A program made the translations under genes and the position numbers. From the NCBI RefSeq assembly GCF_029255545.1, contig NZ_JANLJJ010000094.1, forward strand, positions 1 to 64,000: a DNA stretch of 64,000 bases. The letters run 5' to 3'. Origin of the DNA: Ferrovibrio sp. Lineage in GTDB: Bacteria; Pseudomonadota; Alphaproteobacteria; Ferrovibrionales; Ferrovibrionaceae. The notes under the pieces were generated by a model. That model saw only the letters and a list, made by a program, of their open reading frames with translations. It made no database searches and had not been told where the DNA came from. Positions 37,294 through 46,078 of the stretch are shown one piece after another. Numbering within the stretch: the stretch's first letter is position 1; every line of letters starts with the position of its first letter.

Positions 37294-38457
37294 ATGACGA
37301 CTCGTCGGCATCTGGAGATCGTTGGAGCAGGCATGGCCGGGCTAACAGCGGCAGCGGCCTTTGCCCAACGCGGATGGTCTGTTCGCGTGCACGAGCGTGT
37401 CTCGGAAGTGCGAGTGGTGGGATCTGGCTTATCGATCTTTGAAAATGCTTTACGTGTCTTGCGCGCTATCGGGGCTGAGGAAGACGCTACGAACGGCGCT
37501 CGCGAAGGTATAGAGCGAGAGACCCGTGATGCCTTTGGAAGAACGACCTCGTCCTTACAATATGCTACACGTATGTTTGAAATCTCCCGCGAGCAGGTTG
37601 TTGCCGCGCTGGAGAAGGCCGCAAGAAGGTCCGGAGCCGAGATCGTTACAGACTCGACCATTGTGAATGCCAATTCAGATGGCGAGATCGTAAATCAGAA
37701 GGGTCAGCGAATGAAGGCTGATCTGGTGATCGTCGCCGATGGAATCCATTCCCGCCTTCGCGACGTTCTAAGAGTGCCGTACCGCCGATATCCACTGAAG
37801 GACGGTGCGATACGTATGATGCTACCGAGACTTCCCGAGGAACTTATCAATCCGGATGCGAAGAAGAATATCGAATACTGGTCCGGAAATAAACGTGTAC
37901 TGATTGCCCCTTGCAGCGATAGCGATCTATATGTAGCCCTGACGACCTTGAATTCCGATGTAAAAGGAAGATCAATTCCCATCGACAAAGAGCTTTGGTC
38001 TCAAGCATTCCCCGCTTTGACTTCTCTCTTTGCTAGAATGGACAAAGACGCTAGATGGGATCGGTTTGAGGTCGTGAAAATGAAACACTGGTCTACTGGC
38101 CGGACTGTTATTATTGGCGATGCCGCCCATGCTATGGCTCCGAATCTTGGCCAAGCTGGTGCATGCGCAATGATGAACAGCCTGAGCATGGCCGTGATGC
38201 TTGAAGACGCCAAGGACATCCCAACTCGCCTTATCGAATGGGAAAAGCGAGAGCGCCCGCTCACCGACCATACTCAGCGCTACTCGTCTTTCTACAGCAT
38301 GCTGACATTATGGCCGGATCACATGAGGTCCCTGGCATTCTCGTTAATCCCTAAAATCAAGTGGCTACGCGGCCAGCATCTGAAGACCGCTCTACATATT
38401 CCCATGGGGACAGAAGGCATGGAGCCTTCTGCCGCCTCTCGATCAAATACTGTCTAG
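37294..38457 (+). CDS. FAD-dependent aromatic monooxygenase (paralogue 3)
   Basis: A 387-residue group A flavoprotein monooxygenase: IVGAGMAGLTAAAAFAQRGWSVRVHER, LVIVADGIHSRLRDVL and VIIGDAAHAMAPNLGQAGACAMMNSL. It is closely related to the enzyme at 24548, sharing long blocks in the substrate domain, but is encoded with lower-GC codons. That fits a separately evolved copy brought back together. An 8-bp hairpin (38411-38431) lies in its last codons. Confidence 0.9.
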   Translation: MTTRRHLEIVGAGMAGLTAAAAFAQRGWSVRVHERVSEVRVVGSGLSIFENALRVLRAIGAEEDATNGAREGIERETRDAFGRTTSSLQYATRMFEISREQVVAALEKAARRSGAEIVTDSTIVNANSDGEIVNQKGQRMKADLVIVADGIHSRLRDVLRVPYRRYPLKDGAIRMMLPRLPEELINPDAKKNIEYWSGNKRVLIAPCSDSDLYVALTTLNSDVKGRSIPIDKELWSQAFPALTSLFARMDKDARWDRFEVVKMKHWSTGRTVIIGDAAHAMAPNLGQAGACAMMNSLSMAVMLEDAKDIPTRLIEWEKRERPLTDHTQRYSSFYSMLTLWPDHMRSLAFSLIPKIKWLRGQHLKTALHIPMGTEGMEPSAASRSNTV

Positions 38458-38512
38458 CGACGAAGAAAAGCGAGCCGTATGGAATCAACCTCGCGAGTAC
38501 TTTAACCAAAAG

Positions 38513-38956
38513 TCAGAACTCGGTGGCCATCGGATGCAGCGCGTTTTTAAGAGCGTTAAGTTCGGTGATTTCTTTGCCGAAGAGGAACCGCGGATTGGGA
38601 TAACCGCTGTCATCAATCGTCGGCGTATCGGGCAAGAGTCGTTTCTTTAGATACACGAGTTGCTTGGCGTAGAAATGCATGTTGGTCTCGGGCGCATTCT
38701 TGCACCCTTTCTTCTCTTCAGCGGCATGCTTGAAATGCAGAGCCATCGGCGGCCGCTTGTAGGCGACAAGCGGCCGCCTGCAGGCAGCGCAAACACAGTT
38801 GCACTTCTTACCGCGCTCTACGTTTTCGACATGAACTACCGTGCCGTCGGGAAGCACCCCGAAGATGATTTCGACACGGCCGTCACCCGGACCTTCGTGA
38901 AGGTCACGCCGAGCTTCAGACGGCGGTTCGCCTGCCCATTCCCCAAGTTTTACCAT
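38513..38956 (-). CDS. CoiA-like zinc-binding domain protein
   Basis: A 147-residue protein. Residues about 50-100 carry a competence-protein-CoiA-like pattern: CNCVCAACRRPLVAYKRPPMALHFKHAAEEKKGCKNAPETNMHFYAK, with paired cysteines and H-F-x-H. Full CoiA proteins have a nuclease domain after this; here the protein ends about 45 residues later, so it is either a short form or truncated. It converges on the monooxygenase at 37294. Function unknown. Confidence 0.6.
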   Translation of the reverse strand: MVKLGEWAGEPPSEARRDLHEGPGDGRVEIIFGVLPDGTVVHVENVERGKKCNCVCAACRRPLVAYKRPPMALHFKHAAEEKKGCKNAPETNMHFYAKQLVYLKKRLLPDTPTIDDSGYPNPRFLFGKEITELNALKNALHPMATEF

Positions 38957-39030
38957 TCGACGTCAGATACCTGCCTGCCATCGAATGGTTCACCATCGGA
39001 CCCGCCTGCGTCTAGTGCAGCTTGAGCCGC

Positions 39031-39225
39031 TCAGTCGAACGGGCCATACCGCATCTCCAGGTATCGCCAGACGACGAACATGCCGGAGGTTGCGAGCAAC
39101 CCGACTCCAAAGACCGTCCACCAGGAGGTGACGATGCCGAATGGCATAAGCGTGTATGACGTCAGGCTTGAACCGAAGCCCATAAAGGTGGGAAGGAAGA
39201 TTCTGAGTGCGCTCGCGATAGCCAT
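39031..39225 (-). CDS. Small membrane protein
   Basis: A 64-residue protein with two hydrophobic stretches (SALRIFLPTFMGFGSSL and WWTVFGVGLLATSGMFVVW) and a polar C-terminus. CCAGGAGATCCAC directly in front of the ATG is a strong ribosome site, which is why I accept so short a gene. No family recognised. Confidence 0.5.
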   Translation of the reverse strand: MAIASALRIFLPTFMGFGSSLTSYTLMPFGIVTSWWTVFGVGLLATSGMFVVWRYLEMRYGPFD

Positions 39226-39368
39226 GTGGATCTCCTGGTTGCCATGCCTTTCGTTAGACTGTTAAGACCTTTCAGCCTCCTAGCCATCCCCCAGCCTTTC
39301 CGGATGTGCCCATCTTGCAGGTATCTGATGACCGCATGATCCGAAGATAAAGGTGCATTCAGGCGAAC

Positions 39369-39758
39369 TTAATTGCAGTAACTCCTGACGCTTGATACTG
39401 CGCTTTCATAATCCCCGTGCGCACTTCTTGTCCGACGAAACTCTGAATAGCAGTCGTCATTAAAGTTATTTGCTTCAGCGCATCTTTTAAGTCTGTTCGC
39501 ATAATTCGCCAACTCACTTGATGAGTTCCGCGCCCGGTCTTTGGCGTCTCTGCGGTCAGATGACCCACTATCATCTCGTGACTGCAATAAATTAATGACG
39601 TATTGCACTTCGTACTGTTCTGTTGGACTCAATGACTGAAAGGTCTTCTGCCCCGAAATGATTGCACGGTAATTTGCCAATCCCCTTTGCAGATCCTGTG
39701 CGGAGACCGGAATAGCCCAAAGAACAGCAACAGCAAAAAGAGTGAGAATATACCGCAT
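39369..39758 (-). CDS. Secreted hypothetical protein
   Basis: A 129-residue protein with signal peptide MRYILTLFAVAVLWAIPVSAQ (cut after about residue 20). The rest is helical and polar, with two late cysteines (RLKRCAEANNFNDDCYSEFRR) and a C-terminal one. GAAGAGAGGGTGTG precedes the ATG at 39758. The frame continues open upstream but without coding character. Family not recognised. Confidence 0.6.
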   Translation of the reverse strand: MRYILTLFAVAVLWAIPVSAQDLQRGLANYRAIISGQKTFQSLSPTEQYEVQYVINLLQSRDDSGSSDRRDAKDRARNSSSELANYANRLKRCAEANNFNDDCYSEFRRTRSAHGDYESAVSSVRSYCN

Positions 39759-40162
39759 CACACCCTCTCTTCCGTTCCCCGCCAATAGATCTTTGAACTT
39801 GATCCCCAGCCGGTATTTTTCTTGTTCGACCCAGCGAGTGAAATTTGATCTACGATACTCGCCGGTTGACGACCGGTCCAAACACCCGGCCAGTAGATTA
39901 CCCCTTTTAGATACTAAGCGACCTGCTTGAGCCAGAACTCGGCCATGCACAGCGCGATATTTCGGCCCGGCTGCAGTCATCTGGCGACGACTAACCCGCA
40001 GCCCGCCTACACCACTCAACTCAGTAGAATCTTACTCAGTAGATAAATCAGCTTTGCTCTTGGGGAGGTGATTTTCACTCACGCCCAGAGAATTACGACT
40101 CCACGATCCGTGCACCACGCTGCGCTGTCGCGTTCCTTAAAATGGGGGGAGTAAAAGTAAAA

Positions 40163-40960
40163 CTAAATCACCAGAGGCGCTATTCGGTTCAAAATCGCCC
40201 TGATCACGCTGTAGGCCGCCAGAGACGAGGTCTTTGGATTGCTAGCCAGCGGTTTCCCCCTGACCGTCAGATGCATCGTGCCGAAAGCCCCACTAGCCGA
40301 GATTTCGTGGATATTCTCAGTCACCGTGGGATCGGCGATCATGCGCACTTCGGTGCGGTCAAACCCCAGACCGGCCAGCGCCACCGTCGCGGCAACATTG
40401 GCATTCTTGGGATAATCCCGCGCCGCCGCCCGCGCCGAACCGGTGTAATGCACCGTCGGCTTGCGCAGGTCATCCAGCCTGACCACCTGCTCGGCTGGCG
40501 TGCCGCGCCAGGCCGATGGTGGTTTGCGCGAGGTGTAGGAGGCCTGCTCAAGCCCGCCGATCATGGCGGCATTCAGCGCGTCGATACCCGGCACCGCGCC
40601 AGCTGGCAGGATCAGCTGGGCCCGGCCTTCACGCGCGGCAGCCTTCAGATCGCGATACAAGGCATCATCGGCCAGCGCGCCGATCGAGGCGACCACCAGG
40701 TCGATACCCTTGCGCAGCAAGGCCGGGCCATGGGCACGCACCGCCGAATGGCTGGCGCATTCAGCGGCTAGGGCCGGCTGAAAACCAAGTTGCTGCAGGC
40801 TGCCGAGCACCGGCACTGGGTCCAGTTCGCGCTGCACCATGGCCTGGCGTTCCGGCCGCACCAGCACAGCGCCAATGCCATATAGGCCGCTCTGCGCCGC
40901 ATGATGGCGCACCTCGGCAGCAATGGCGCCGTGACCAATCAGTAGGATCTGGGGAGTCAT
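40163..40960 (-). CDS. Aspartate dehydrogenase-family protein
   Basis: A 265-residue NAD(P)-dependent enzyme of the L-aspartate dehydrogenase (NadX-like) family. It has the Rossmann start ILLIGHGAIAAEV, the central ILPAGAVPGIDALNAA, and the family signature YPKNANVAATVALAGLGFDRTEVRMIADP. NadX normally makes iminoaspartate for NAD synthesis; in a catabolic operon beside a TPP enzyme it may act on another amino or imino acid (inference). It is the last gene of the long minus-strand operon and overlaps the TPP gene by 4 bases. Confidence 0.87.
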   Translation of the reverse strand: MTPQILLIGHGAIAAEVRHHAAQSGLYGIGAVLVRPERQAMVQRELDPVPVLGSLQQLGFQPALAAECASHSAVRAHGPALLRKGIDLVVASIGALADDALYRDLKAAAREGRAQLILPAGAVPGIDALNAAMIGGLEQASYTSRKPPSAWRGTPAEQVVRLDDLRKPTVHYTGSARAAARDYPKNANVAATVALAGLGFDRTEVRMIADPTVTENIHEISASGAFGTMHLTVRGKPLASNPKTSSLAAYSVIRAILNRIAPLVI

Positions 40961-42603
40961 GATGCCTTGCGCACCGGCGGGCCGGCGAAAGCGCTGGCGA
41001 ACGGACCAATGGCGATCATGTCGACTTCCAGCATGCGCGGCCCGGTTTCGCCAGCCACTCTGGTAACCAGGCTTTCGGCATCCTCGATACGGCTGAGCCG
41101 GTAATGCTTCCAACCCAGCGCCCGGGCGAGATCGGGGAAGCTTGGCGTATGCAGGTCGACATAATAACGGCGGCCGCCGAATTTGGCATCCTGGATGTTG
41201 CGGATCACGCCATAACCCTTGTCATTCATGATGACGAGCATGAGGTCGGCATTTTCCTGCACGGCCGTGGCCAGTTCGCCCAGATTGAGCATCAGGCCGC
41301 CATCGCCCGACAGCGCCACGGTCTTGCGGCCCTGTGCCGCCAGCGCCGCGCCCACGCCCATCGCCGCGCCCATGCCGATACCGCCGCCCAGCGCATGCAC
41401 GCCATTGCGTGGTCCGTCGATGCGCAGCAGGCGGTTGCCCCAGGTGCTGTTCGACACGGTAACGTCGCGCACCCAGACGAAATCCGATGGCACGCCCTTC
41501 TGCAGCGCGTTCACCAGGCCGTCATAGGGACCGAGGCCATCACGCAGCTGGCGCTCGGCCGCCGTCCGCGCCTTCAAGGCGTCGCTGGCGAAAGCCGGAT
41601 CGACCTTGAGCCGGCCGCGCAGGCGCTCGACCAGTCCGGCAAGAACCACCTTCGCATCGCCGGCCAGGAAATAATCGGCGGTATAGCCGCGGCCATGGGC
41701 CTGGGCATCGGCATCGACCTGATAGAGCGGGCGCGGAAGCTTGAGATTATATTTCAGCGTTTCGTTACCGCGCAGCCGCGAACCCACCACCAGCAGCGCG
41801 TCGCAGCTTTTGTAGAAATCCTCCACCGGCGGCGACACGTTGAAGGCACCGAGGCTGCGTGGATCCTGTTCAGACAGGATACCGCGACCCTGCACGCTGG
41901 TCACGACAATGCAGCCCAGATCGGCTAGAGCCTTCACCTCGGCACCGGCATGACGCGCGCCACCGCCAAGCCAGACCAACGGGCGCCTGGCGCGGGCCAA
42001 CTGATCAGCCAGTTCGTCCAGCGCGATGGCGTCGGGCTGCGCCACCGGAACCGATAGCGGCGCCAGATTGGCCGGCAAAGGCACCATGGCCTCCTGCACA
42101 TCGATCGGAATCTCCACGCTGACCGGGCCGGTCGGCGCGGTCAGGGCGCAGCGCACCGCTTCCTGCAGCACGCCCAGCGCGCTGTCCGGCGTCCATATCC
42201 GGAAGAACGCCTTGGACACGGCCTTCAGCATGCCCGGCTGGTCATGCGCCTCGTGGATATAGCTCCAGCGGCGATCCAGATAGGGCAGTTCGATCTGGCC
42301 GGTCAGATGCAGCAGCGGTGTGCCGGCCGTCTGCGCCTCGACCAGGGCGCCTCCCGCATTGCCGGCCGCCGTGCCCGTGCTGGTGATGGCGACACCGAGG
42401 CTGCCGCGCACGCGGGCGAAGGCATCGGCCATGTTCACTGCGCCGGCTTCGCCGCGACTGGGCACGAAGCGCACCGTATTGCGGCGCCCGAAGGCGTCGA
42501 GGATCGGCATGTTGTGGATCGAAATCACGCCGAAAGCGGTATCGACCCCACAGGCTTCCAGGAAGCGGGCGGTGAGTTCGCCGACGGTAATCTGCTCAGG
42601 CAT
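40957..42603 (-). CDS. TPP-dependent enzyme (acetolactate synthase / decarboxylase-like)
   Basis: A 548-residue three-domain TPP enzyme. The catalytic Glu is E52 in VPSRGEAGAVNMADAFAR. The TPP-Mg site is SGDGGLMLNLGELATAVQENADLMLVIMND (about 433). Domain order matches acetolactate synthase, benzoylformate decarboxylase and relatives. No FAD-binding detail can be judged. In this cluster it may decarboxylate or ligate a 2-oxoacid product of ring cleavage. It overlaps the IclR gene by 8 bases. Confidence 0.88.
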   Translation of the reverse strand: MPEQITVGELTARFLEACGVDTAFGVISIHNMPILDAFGRRNTVRFVPSRGEAGAVNMADAFARVRGSLGVAITSTGTAAGNAGGALVEAQTAGTPLLHLTGQIELPYLDRRWSYIHEAHDQPGMLKAVSKAFFRIWTPDSALGVLQEAVRCALTAPTGPVSVEIPIDVQEAMVPLPANLAPLSVPVAQPDAIALDELADQLARARRPLVWLGGGARHAGAEVKALADLGCIVVTSVQGRGILSEQDPRSLGAFNVSPPVEDFYKSCDALLVVGSRLRGNETLKYNLKLPRPLYQVDADAQAHGRGYTADYFLAGDAKVVLAGLVERLRGRLKVDPAFASDALKARTAAERQLRDGLGPYDGLVNALQKGVPSDFVWVRDVTVSNSTWGNRLLRIDGPRNGVHALGGGIGMGAAMGVGAALAAQGRKTVALSGDGGLMLNLGELATAVQENADLMLVIMNDKGYGVIRNIQDAKFGGRRYYVDLHTPSFPDLARALGWKHYRLSRIEDAESLVTRVAGETGPRMLEVDMIAIGPFASAFAGPPVRKAS

Positions 42604-43462
42604 GAATGCGCTCGCTTTTCTTTGTCTTCTTGGCAGGGGGTGGCGGGGAGACAGTGGTTTTCACTTCGCGCGACATGTCGCGGCAGAGCCAGCGGGTGAC
42701 CTCGGCGGCGGCCTCAAGCACTTTGTCCTTTAGCGCGCCATGCATGGCCGGCAGGTCGATATAGGCATCGACCGCAGTGATGTTGATGGCCGCCACGATA
42801 TGGCCGGCGCCGTCACGCACCGGCGCGGCAATCGAGCTGACGCCATGTTCGAAGAAGGACTGGCTGACGGCATAACCACGCGCCCGGTCTTCGACGAGGA
42901 TCGCCTTCAATGCCTTCAGCGTGGTCGGCGTCTGCTCGGTGAAACGCGGCAGCGGTTCGTCGGGGAAAAGCTGGTTCATATCCTCGTCGCTGAACTCACA
43001 GATCATCATGCGGCCCATCACCGTGCCATGCACGGGAAAACGCGTGCCGATATTGACGCTGCTGGCGATCGTGGTGCGGGCGGGGAAGCGCAGGACATAG
43101 ACGATCTCGCGGCCATCGCGTACCGCCATATGGGCCGAAAGGCCAGTTTCATCGCGCAGGCGCTGCAGGACCGGCTGCGCCACCTCGACCAGGTCAAGCG
43201 AGGCCAGGTATTCGAAACCGCGGCTGAGCAGAGCCGGGCCCAGGCTGTAATGCCGTTCGTCATCCTCGCGCCGGACATAGCCCATGAGCTGCAGCGTATA
43301 CAACAGGCGGAAGACCGTGGTGCGCGACAGCGACAGCTTCTGGGCGATCTCCGGCGCGGTCAGGCTGAGCTGGTCGCGGCTGAACAACGACAGAATGCTG
43401 AGGCCCTGGGCAAGTGCCGGTACCACATATTTGCCCTGTGGCGCGGTTTCATTGGCAGTCAT
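42596..43462 (-). CDS. IclR-family transcriptional regulator
   Basis: A 288-residue regulator. The N-terminal winged helix is ALAQGLSILSLFSRDQLSLTAPEIAQKLSLSRTTVFRLLYTLQLMGYVRRED. The effector domain is in GLSAHMAVRDGREIVYVLRFPAR and SSIAAPVRDGAGHIVAAINITA. Of two tandem ATGs, the second (43462) has better spacing from GGAGGC. It is embedded in the operon it probably controls. A TGTTTC-N6-GAAACA site at the operon head is a candidate target. Confidence 0.92.
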   Translation of the reverse strand: MTANETAPQGKYVVPALAQGLSILSLFSRDQLSLTAPEIAQKLSLSRTTVFRLLYTLQLMGYVRREDDERHYSLGPALLSRGFEYLASLDLVEVAQPVLQRLRDETGLSAHMAVRDGREIVYVLRFPARTTIASSVNIGTRFPVHGTVMGRMMICEFSDEDMNQLFPDEPLPRFTEQTPTTLKALKAILVEDRARGYAVSQSFFEHGVSSIAAPVRDGAGHIVAAINITAVDAYIDLPAMHGALKDKVLEAAAEVTRWLCRDMSREVKTTVSPPPPAKKTKKSERIHA

Positions 43463-43485
43463 CATGCGCCTCCATGAATGCCCGA

Positions 43486-44244
43486 TCAGTTAAAGACAAA
43501 GCCGCCATTGACGGGAACCAGCTGGCCGGTGACAAAACCGGCGCCATCGCCCAGCAGGAACACCACCGGGCCAACCACGTCTTCCGCATATTGCAGCCGA
43601 GACATGGCGCGACCGGATACGTAGTGCTGGCGCCGCTCCTCGGGCACGTATTCCGTGGCCTCCACTTCGACTAGCCCGGGAGCTATGGCATTCACCGTGA
43701 TGCTGTCAGGCCCCAGTTCACGCGCCAGCGAACGCGTCATTGCGATCACGGCGCCCTTGCTGCTCACGTAATGCAGCAGGCGCGGCGCACCCCACAACGC
43801 GGTATCGGAGGCGAGGTTGACGATGCGCCCGCCCCGCGGCGAGGCCCGCAGCAGCGGCGCCAGGGCTTTCACCATCAGCCAGGTGCCACGCACATTCACA
43901 CGCATGACTCGGTCCCAGGTCTCGATGTCTATGTCTTCGAAGGTCTTGCCGCCGATGCCGGTGGCGATGGCGCCATTGTTGACCAGACCGTCGACATGGT
44001 CGTAGCGCGTCTTCACTGCGGCGGCAAAGCTCTCGATGGAGGCCGGATCACCGAGATCGACCGGCAGGAACGCCGCCTCCGCGCCGGAGCGACGCAGCAG
44101 GTCGGCGGTCGCCTCGCCCCAATCGGGGTTGATATCAGCCACCACGATGGCCTTCGCATCGGCAGCGGCGCAGCCTTCGGCGAAGGCACGGCCGAGGCCG
44201 CGCCCGGCGCCGGTGATCACGATGATGCGATCCTTGAGGTTCAT
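43486..44244 (-). CDS. Short-chain dehydrogenase/reductase
   Basis: A 252-residue SDR with TGAGRGLGRAFAEG (cofactor), NNGA, VNLASDTALWG (Ser) and YVSSK (Tyr/Lys). It may act on a dihydrodiol or hydroxyacyl intermediate of the Rieske pathway (inference). Its start overlaps the permease stop by 4 bases; the IclR gene follows after 23 bases. Confidence 0.9.
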   Translation of the reverse strand: MNLKDRIIVITGAGRGLGRAFAEGCAAADAKAIVVADINPDWGEATADLLRRSGAEAAFLPVDLGDPASIESFAAAVKTRYDHVDGLVNNGAIATGIGGKTFEDIDIETWDRVMRVNVRGTWLMVKALAPLLRASPRGGRIVNLASDTALWGAPRLLHYVSSKGAVIAMTRSLARELGPDSITVNAIAPGLVEVEATEYVPEERRQHYVSGRAMSRLQYAEDVVGPVVFLLGDGAGFVTGQLVPVNGGFVFN

Positions 44245-45035
44245 GCGGTTTTCCGCGCCCGCGCCGGCAGGTAATGCAGCACGCGGCCCTCGATGAAGAC
44301 AATTACGCCATACAGCACGATGCCGATCAGGGTCAGCAAGATGATGGCGACAAAGACCATGGCGGTGTTGCCGGCCCCTTCACCGAAGGTGAGCAGATAG
44401 CCCAGGCCGGTATTGCCGCCGACCAGCTCACCCACTACGACGCCGATCACCGCAAGCGTGGCGGCGATACGCAGTCCCGCGAAGAAGGGCGGCATGGCGG
44501 CGGGAAATTCGATCTTCCAGAATACCTGCAGGCGGCTGGCGGTAAACGAGCGCGCCAGGCGGACAATGTCGGGGTCGATGGCGCGCACCGCGCCCAGCAC
44601 GTTGATCATCACCGGGAAGAACACGATCAGCACAGCGACGAGAATCTTGGGGTAGACGGTATAACCGAACCAGATCACGAAGAGCGGTGCGAAGGCCACC
44701 TTCGGCGCGATCTGCAGGGCCAGAATATAGGGCGACAGCATGAACTCCGCCGTCGGCGACATGCCGAGCACGAAACCGACCACCATGCCGAGGATGACGC
44801 CAAGCACAAAGCCGGCCAGCACCTGCAGCGCGGTGACGACGGCGTGATAGACCAGCCGGTCATTGGCCAGCATGTGCAGGAATTCACTCCAGACCTTGGA
44901 GGCCGGCGGAATGATGAAAGCAGGAATGCCGAGCAGTCCCGGCAGCCATTGCCACGCCGCCAGGAACAGGATGAGCAGCAGGACGCTGCCGATCATCATG
45001 CGCTGCGTCGAGGCTTGCGGCAAAATGGCGTTCAT
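44241..45035 (-). CDS. ABC transporter permease (SsuC/TauC-type)
   Basis: A 264-residue inner-membrane permease with about six segments and the EAA loop SFTASRLQVFWKIEFPAAMPPFFAGLRIAATLAVIGVVVGE. This family imports sulfonates, nitrate-like anions and aromatic acids such as phthalate. It works with the binding protein and ATPase encoded next to it. Confidence 0.92.
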   Translation of the reverse strand: MNAILPQASTQRMMIGSVLLLILFLAAWQWLPGLLGIPAFIIPPASKVWSEFLHMLANDRLVYHAVVTALQVLAGFVLGVILGMVVGFVLGMSPTAEFMLSPYILALQIAPKVAFAPLFVIWFGYTVYPKILVAVLIVFFPVMINVLGAVRAIDPDIVRLARSFTASRLQVFWKIEFPAAMPPFFAGLRIAATLAVIGVVVGELVGGNTGLGYLLTFGEGAGNTAMVFVAIILLTLIGIVLYGVIVFIEGRVLHYLPARARKTA

Positions 45036-45067
45036 CGATCTCTCCGTCGGCCTCCGGGTCCGGGGCG

Positions 45068-46042
45068 TTACTGCACGAACTGGTTGGTATAGAGGTCCTT
45101 GAGCGGGGTCTTATCGCGGACGATGCCTTCCTTGATGTAGAAGTCCTGCAGGGCCGACAGCCGCTGCTCGTCCATCGCGCCAAGCACCTTCTGACCCTCA
45201 TAGACATACTTGATGTACATCTTGAAAATCTCGGTCATGGCCGCTTCCTTGCCGGCATGCTCGGGCACCGCCTTGACATAATCGGCGGCAGCGGCAGCTG
45301 GATCGTCCATGATCGCCTTCATGCCCTTCAGCGTGGCGCGCACCAGCTTGCGGATCAGCTCCGGGTTCTTCTGGATCGTCTCGTCCGAGGCCAGGATGGC
45401 CTGGGCCATGCTGCGGAAATGCGTGTCGGACGGGATGATCTCCAGGTTGATCTTGCTGGTGGTCATCACGTTGTAGGTCCAGTCTGGGGTCGAGGCCATG
45501 GCATCGGCCTCGCCAGCGGCGAACAGCTTCCAGACGTTCAGCGGGCCAACGGCCTGGGCGTTCACGTCATTCTTGGTCATGCCTTGGGTCGCCAGCATGC
45601 CGAGCAGCGCGAAAAAGGTGGTGTCCTGGTAGGCCATGGTGGTGATCACCTTGCCCTTTAGATCCTTGATCGAGTTGATGCCCTTGTCTTTGTTGATCAC
45701 CAGCTGCATCAGCGAACGGCCACCCAGCACGGCCACCGACTTGACCGGCACGCCGTTGGGACGTACCAGGATCGGGGTATCGCCGATGGCGCCGCCGACC
45801 ACCGCGTTGCCGGCACCGACCTGCTTAGCGACATCGACGCCGCCCTTGGCAACCTGGAAGGTGACGTTCAATCCTTCGGCCTTGAAGTAGTCGCGCTGCT
45901 TGGCGACCATCCACGGGCTGAAGGCCGGCAGCAGCTGCGGCGCCGGCAGCAGATAGGTGACATCCTGCGCCTGTGCCGGCAGGGCGGCGGTAAGACCCAG
46001 ACAGGCCAGACCACCTAGCATCATCTTACGCATAATCGCCAT
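45068..46042 (-). CDS. ABC substrate-binding protein (SsuA/NMT1-type)
   Basis: A 324-residue periplasmic binding protein. A signal peptide covers about residues 1-25 (MAIMRKMMLGGLACLGLTAALPAQAQ). The fold marks are PWMVAKQRDYFKAEGLNVTFQVAKGGVDVAKQVGAGNAVVGG and TMAYQDTTFFALLGMLATQGM. GAGGGGGTGCGTT sets the start at 46042. Its ligand is probably the pathway's aromatic acid (inference). Confidence 0.92.
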   Translation of the reverse strand: MAIMRKMMLGGLACLGLTAALPAQAQDVTYLLPAPQLLPAFSPWMVAKQRDYFKAEGLNVTFQVAKGGVDVAKQVGAGNAVVGGAIGDTPILVRPNGVPVKSVAVLGGRSLMQLVINKDKGINSIKDLKGKVITTMAYQDTTFFALLGMLATQGMTKNDVNAQAVGPLNVWKLFAAGEADAMASTPDWTYNVMTTSKINLEIIPSDTHFRSMAQAILASDETIQKNPELIRKLVRATLKGMKAIMDDPAAAAADYVKAVPEHAGKEAAMTEIFKMYIKYVYEGQKVLGAMDEQRLSALQDFYIKEGIVRDKTPLKDLYTNQFVQ

Positions 46043-46078
46043 AACGCACCCCCTCTTCCTGTTGAAATAACCCGCGGC

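Noticed and set aside
38411..38431. Hairpin CAGAAGGC/GCCTTCTG as a terminator
   Set aside because: It lies inside the last codons of the monooxygenase gene and lacks a T-run.
40020..40070. Direct repeat ACTCAGTAGA (two copies 17 bases apart)
   Set aside because: Too short and isolated to interpret; no gene start or mobile element end is attached to it.
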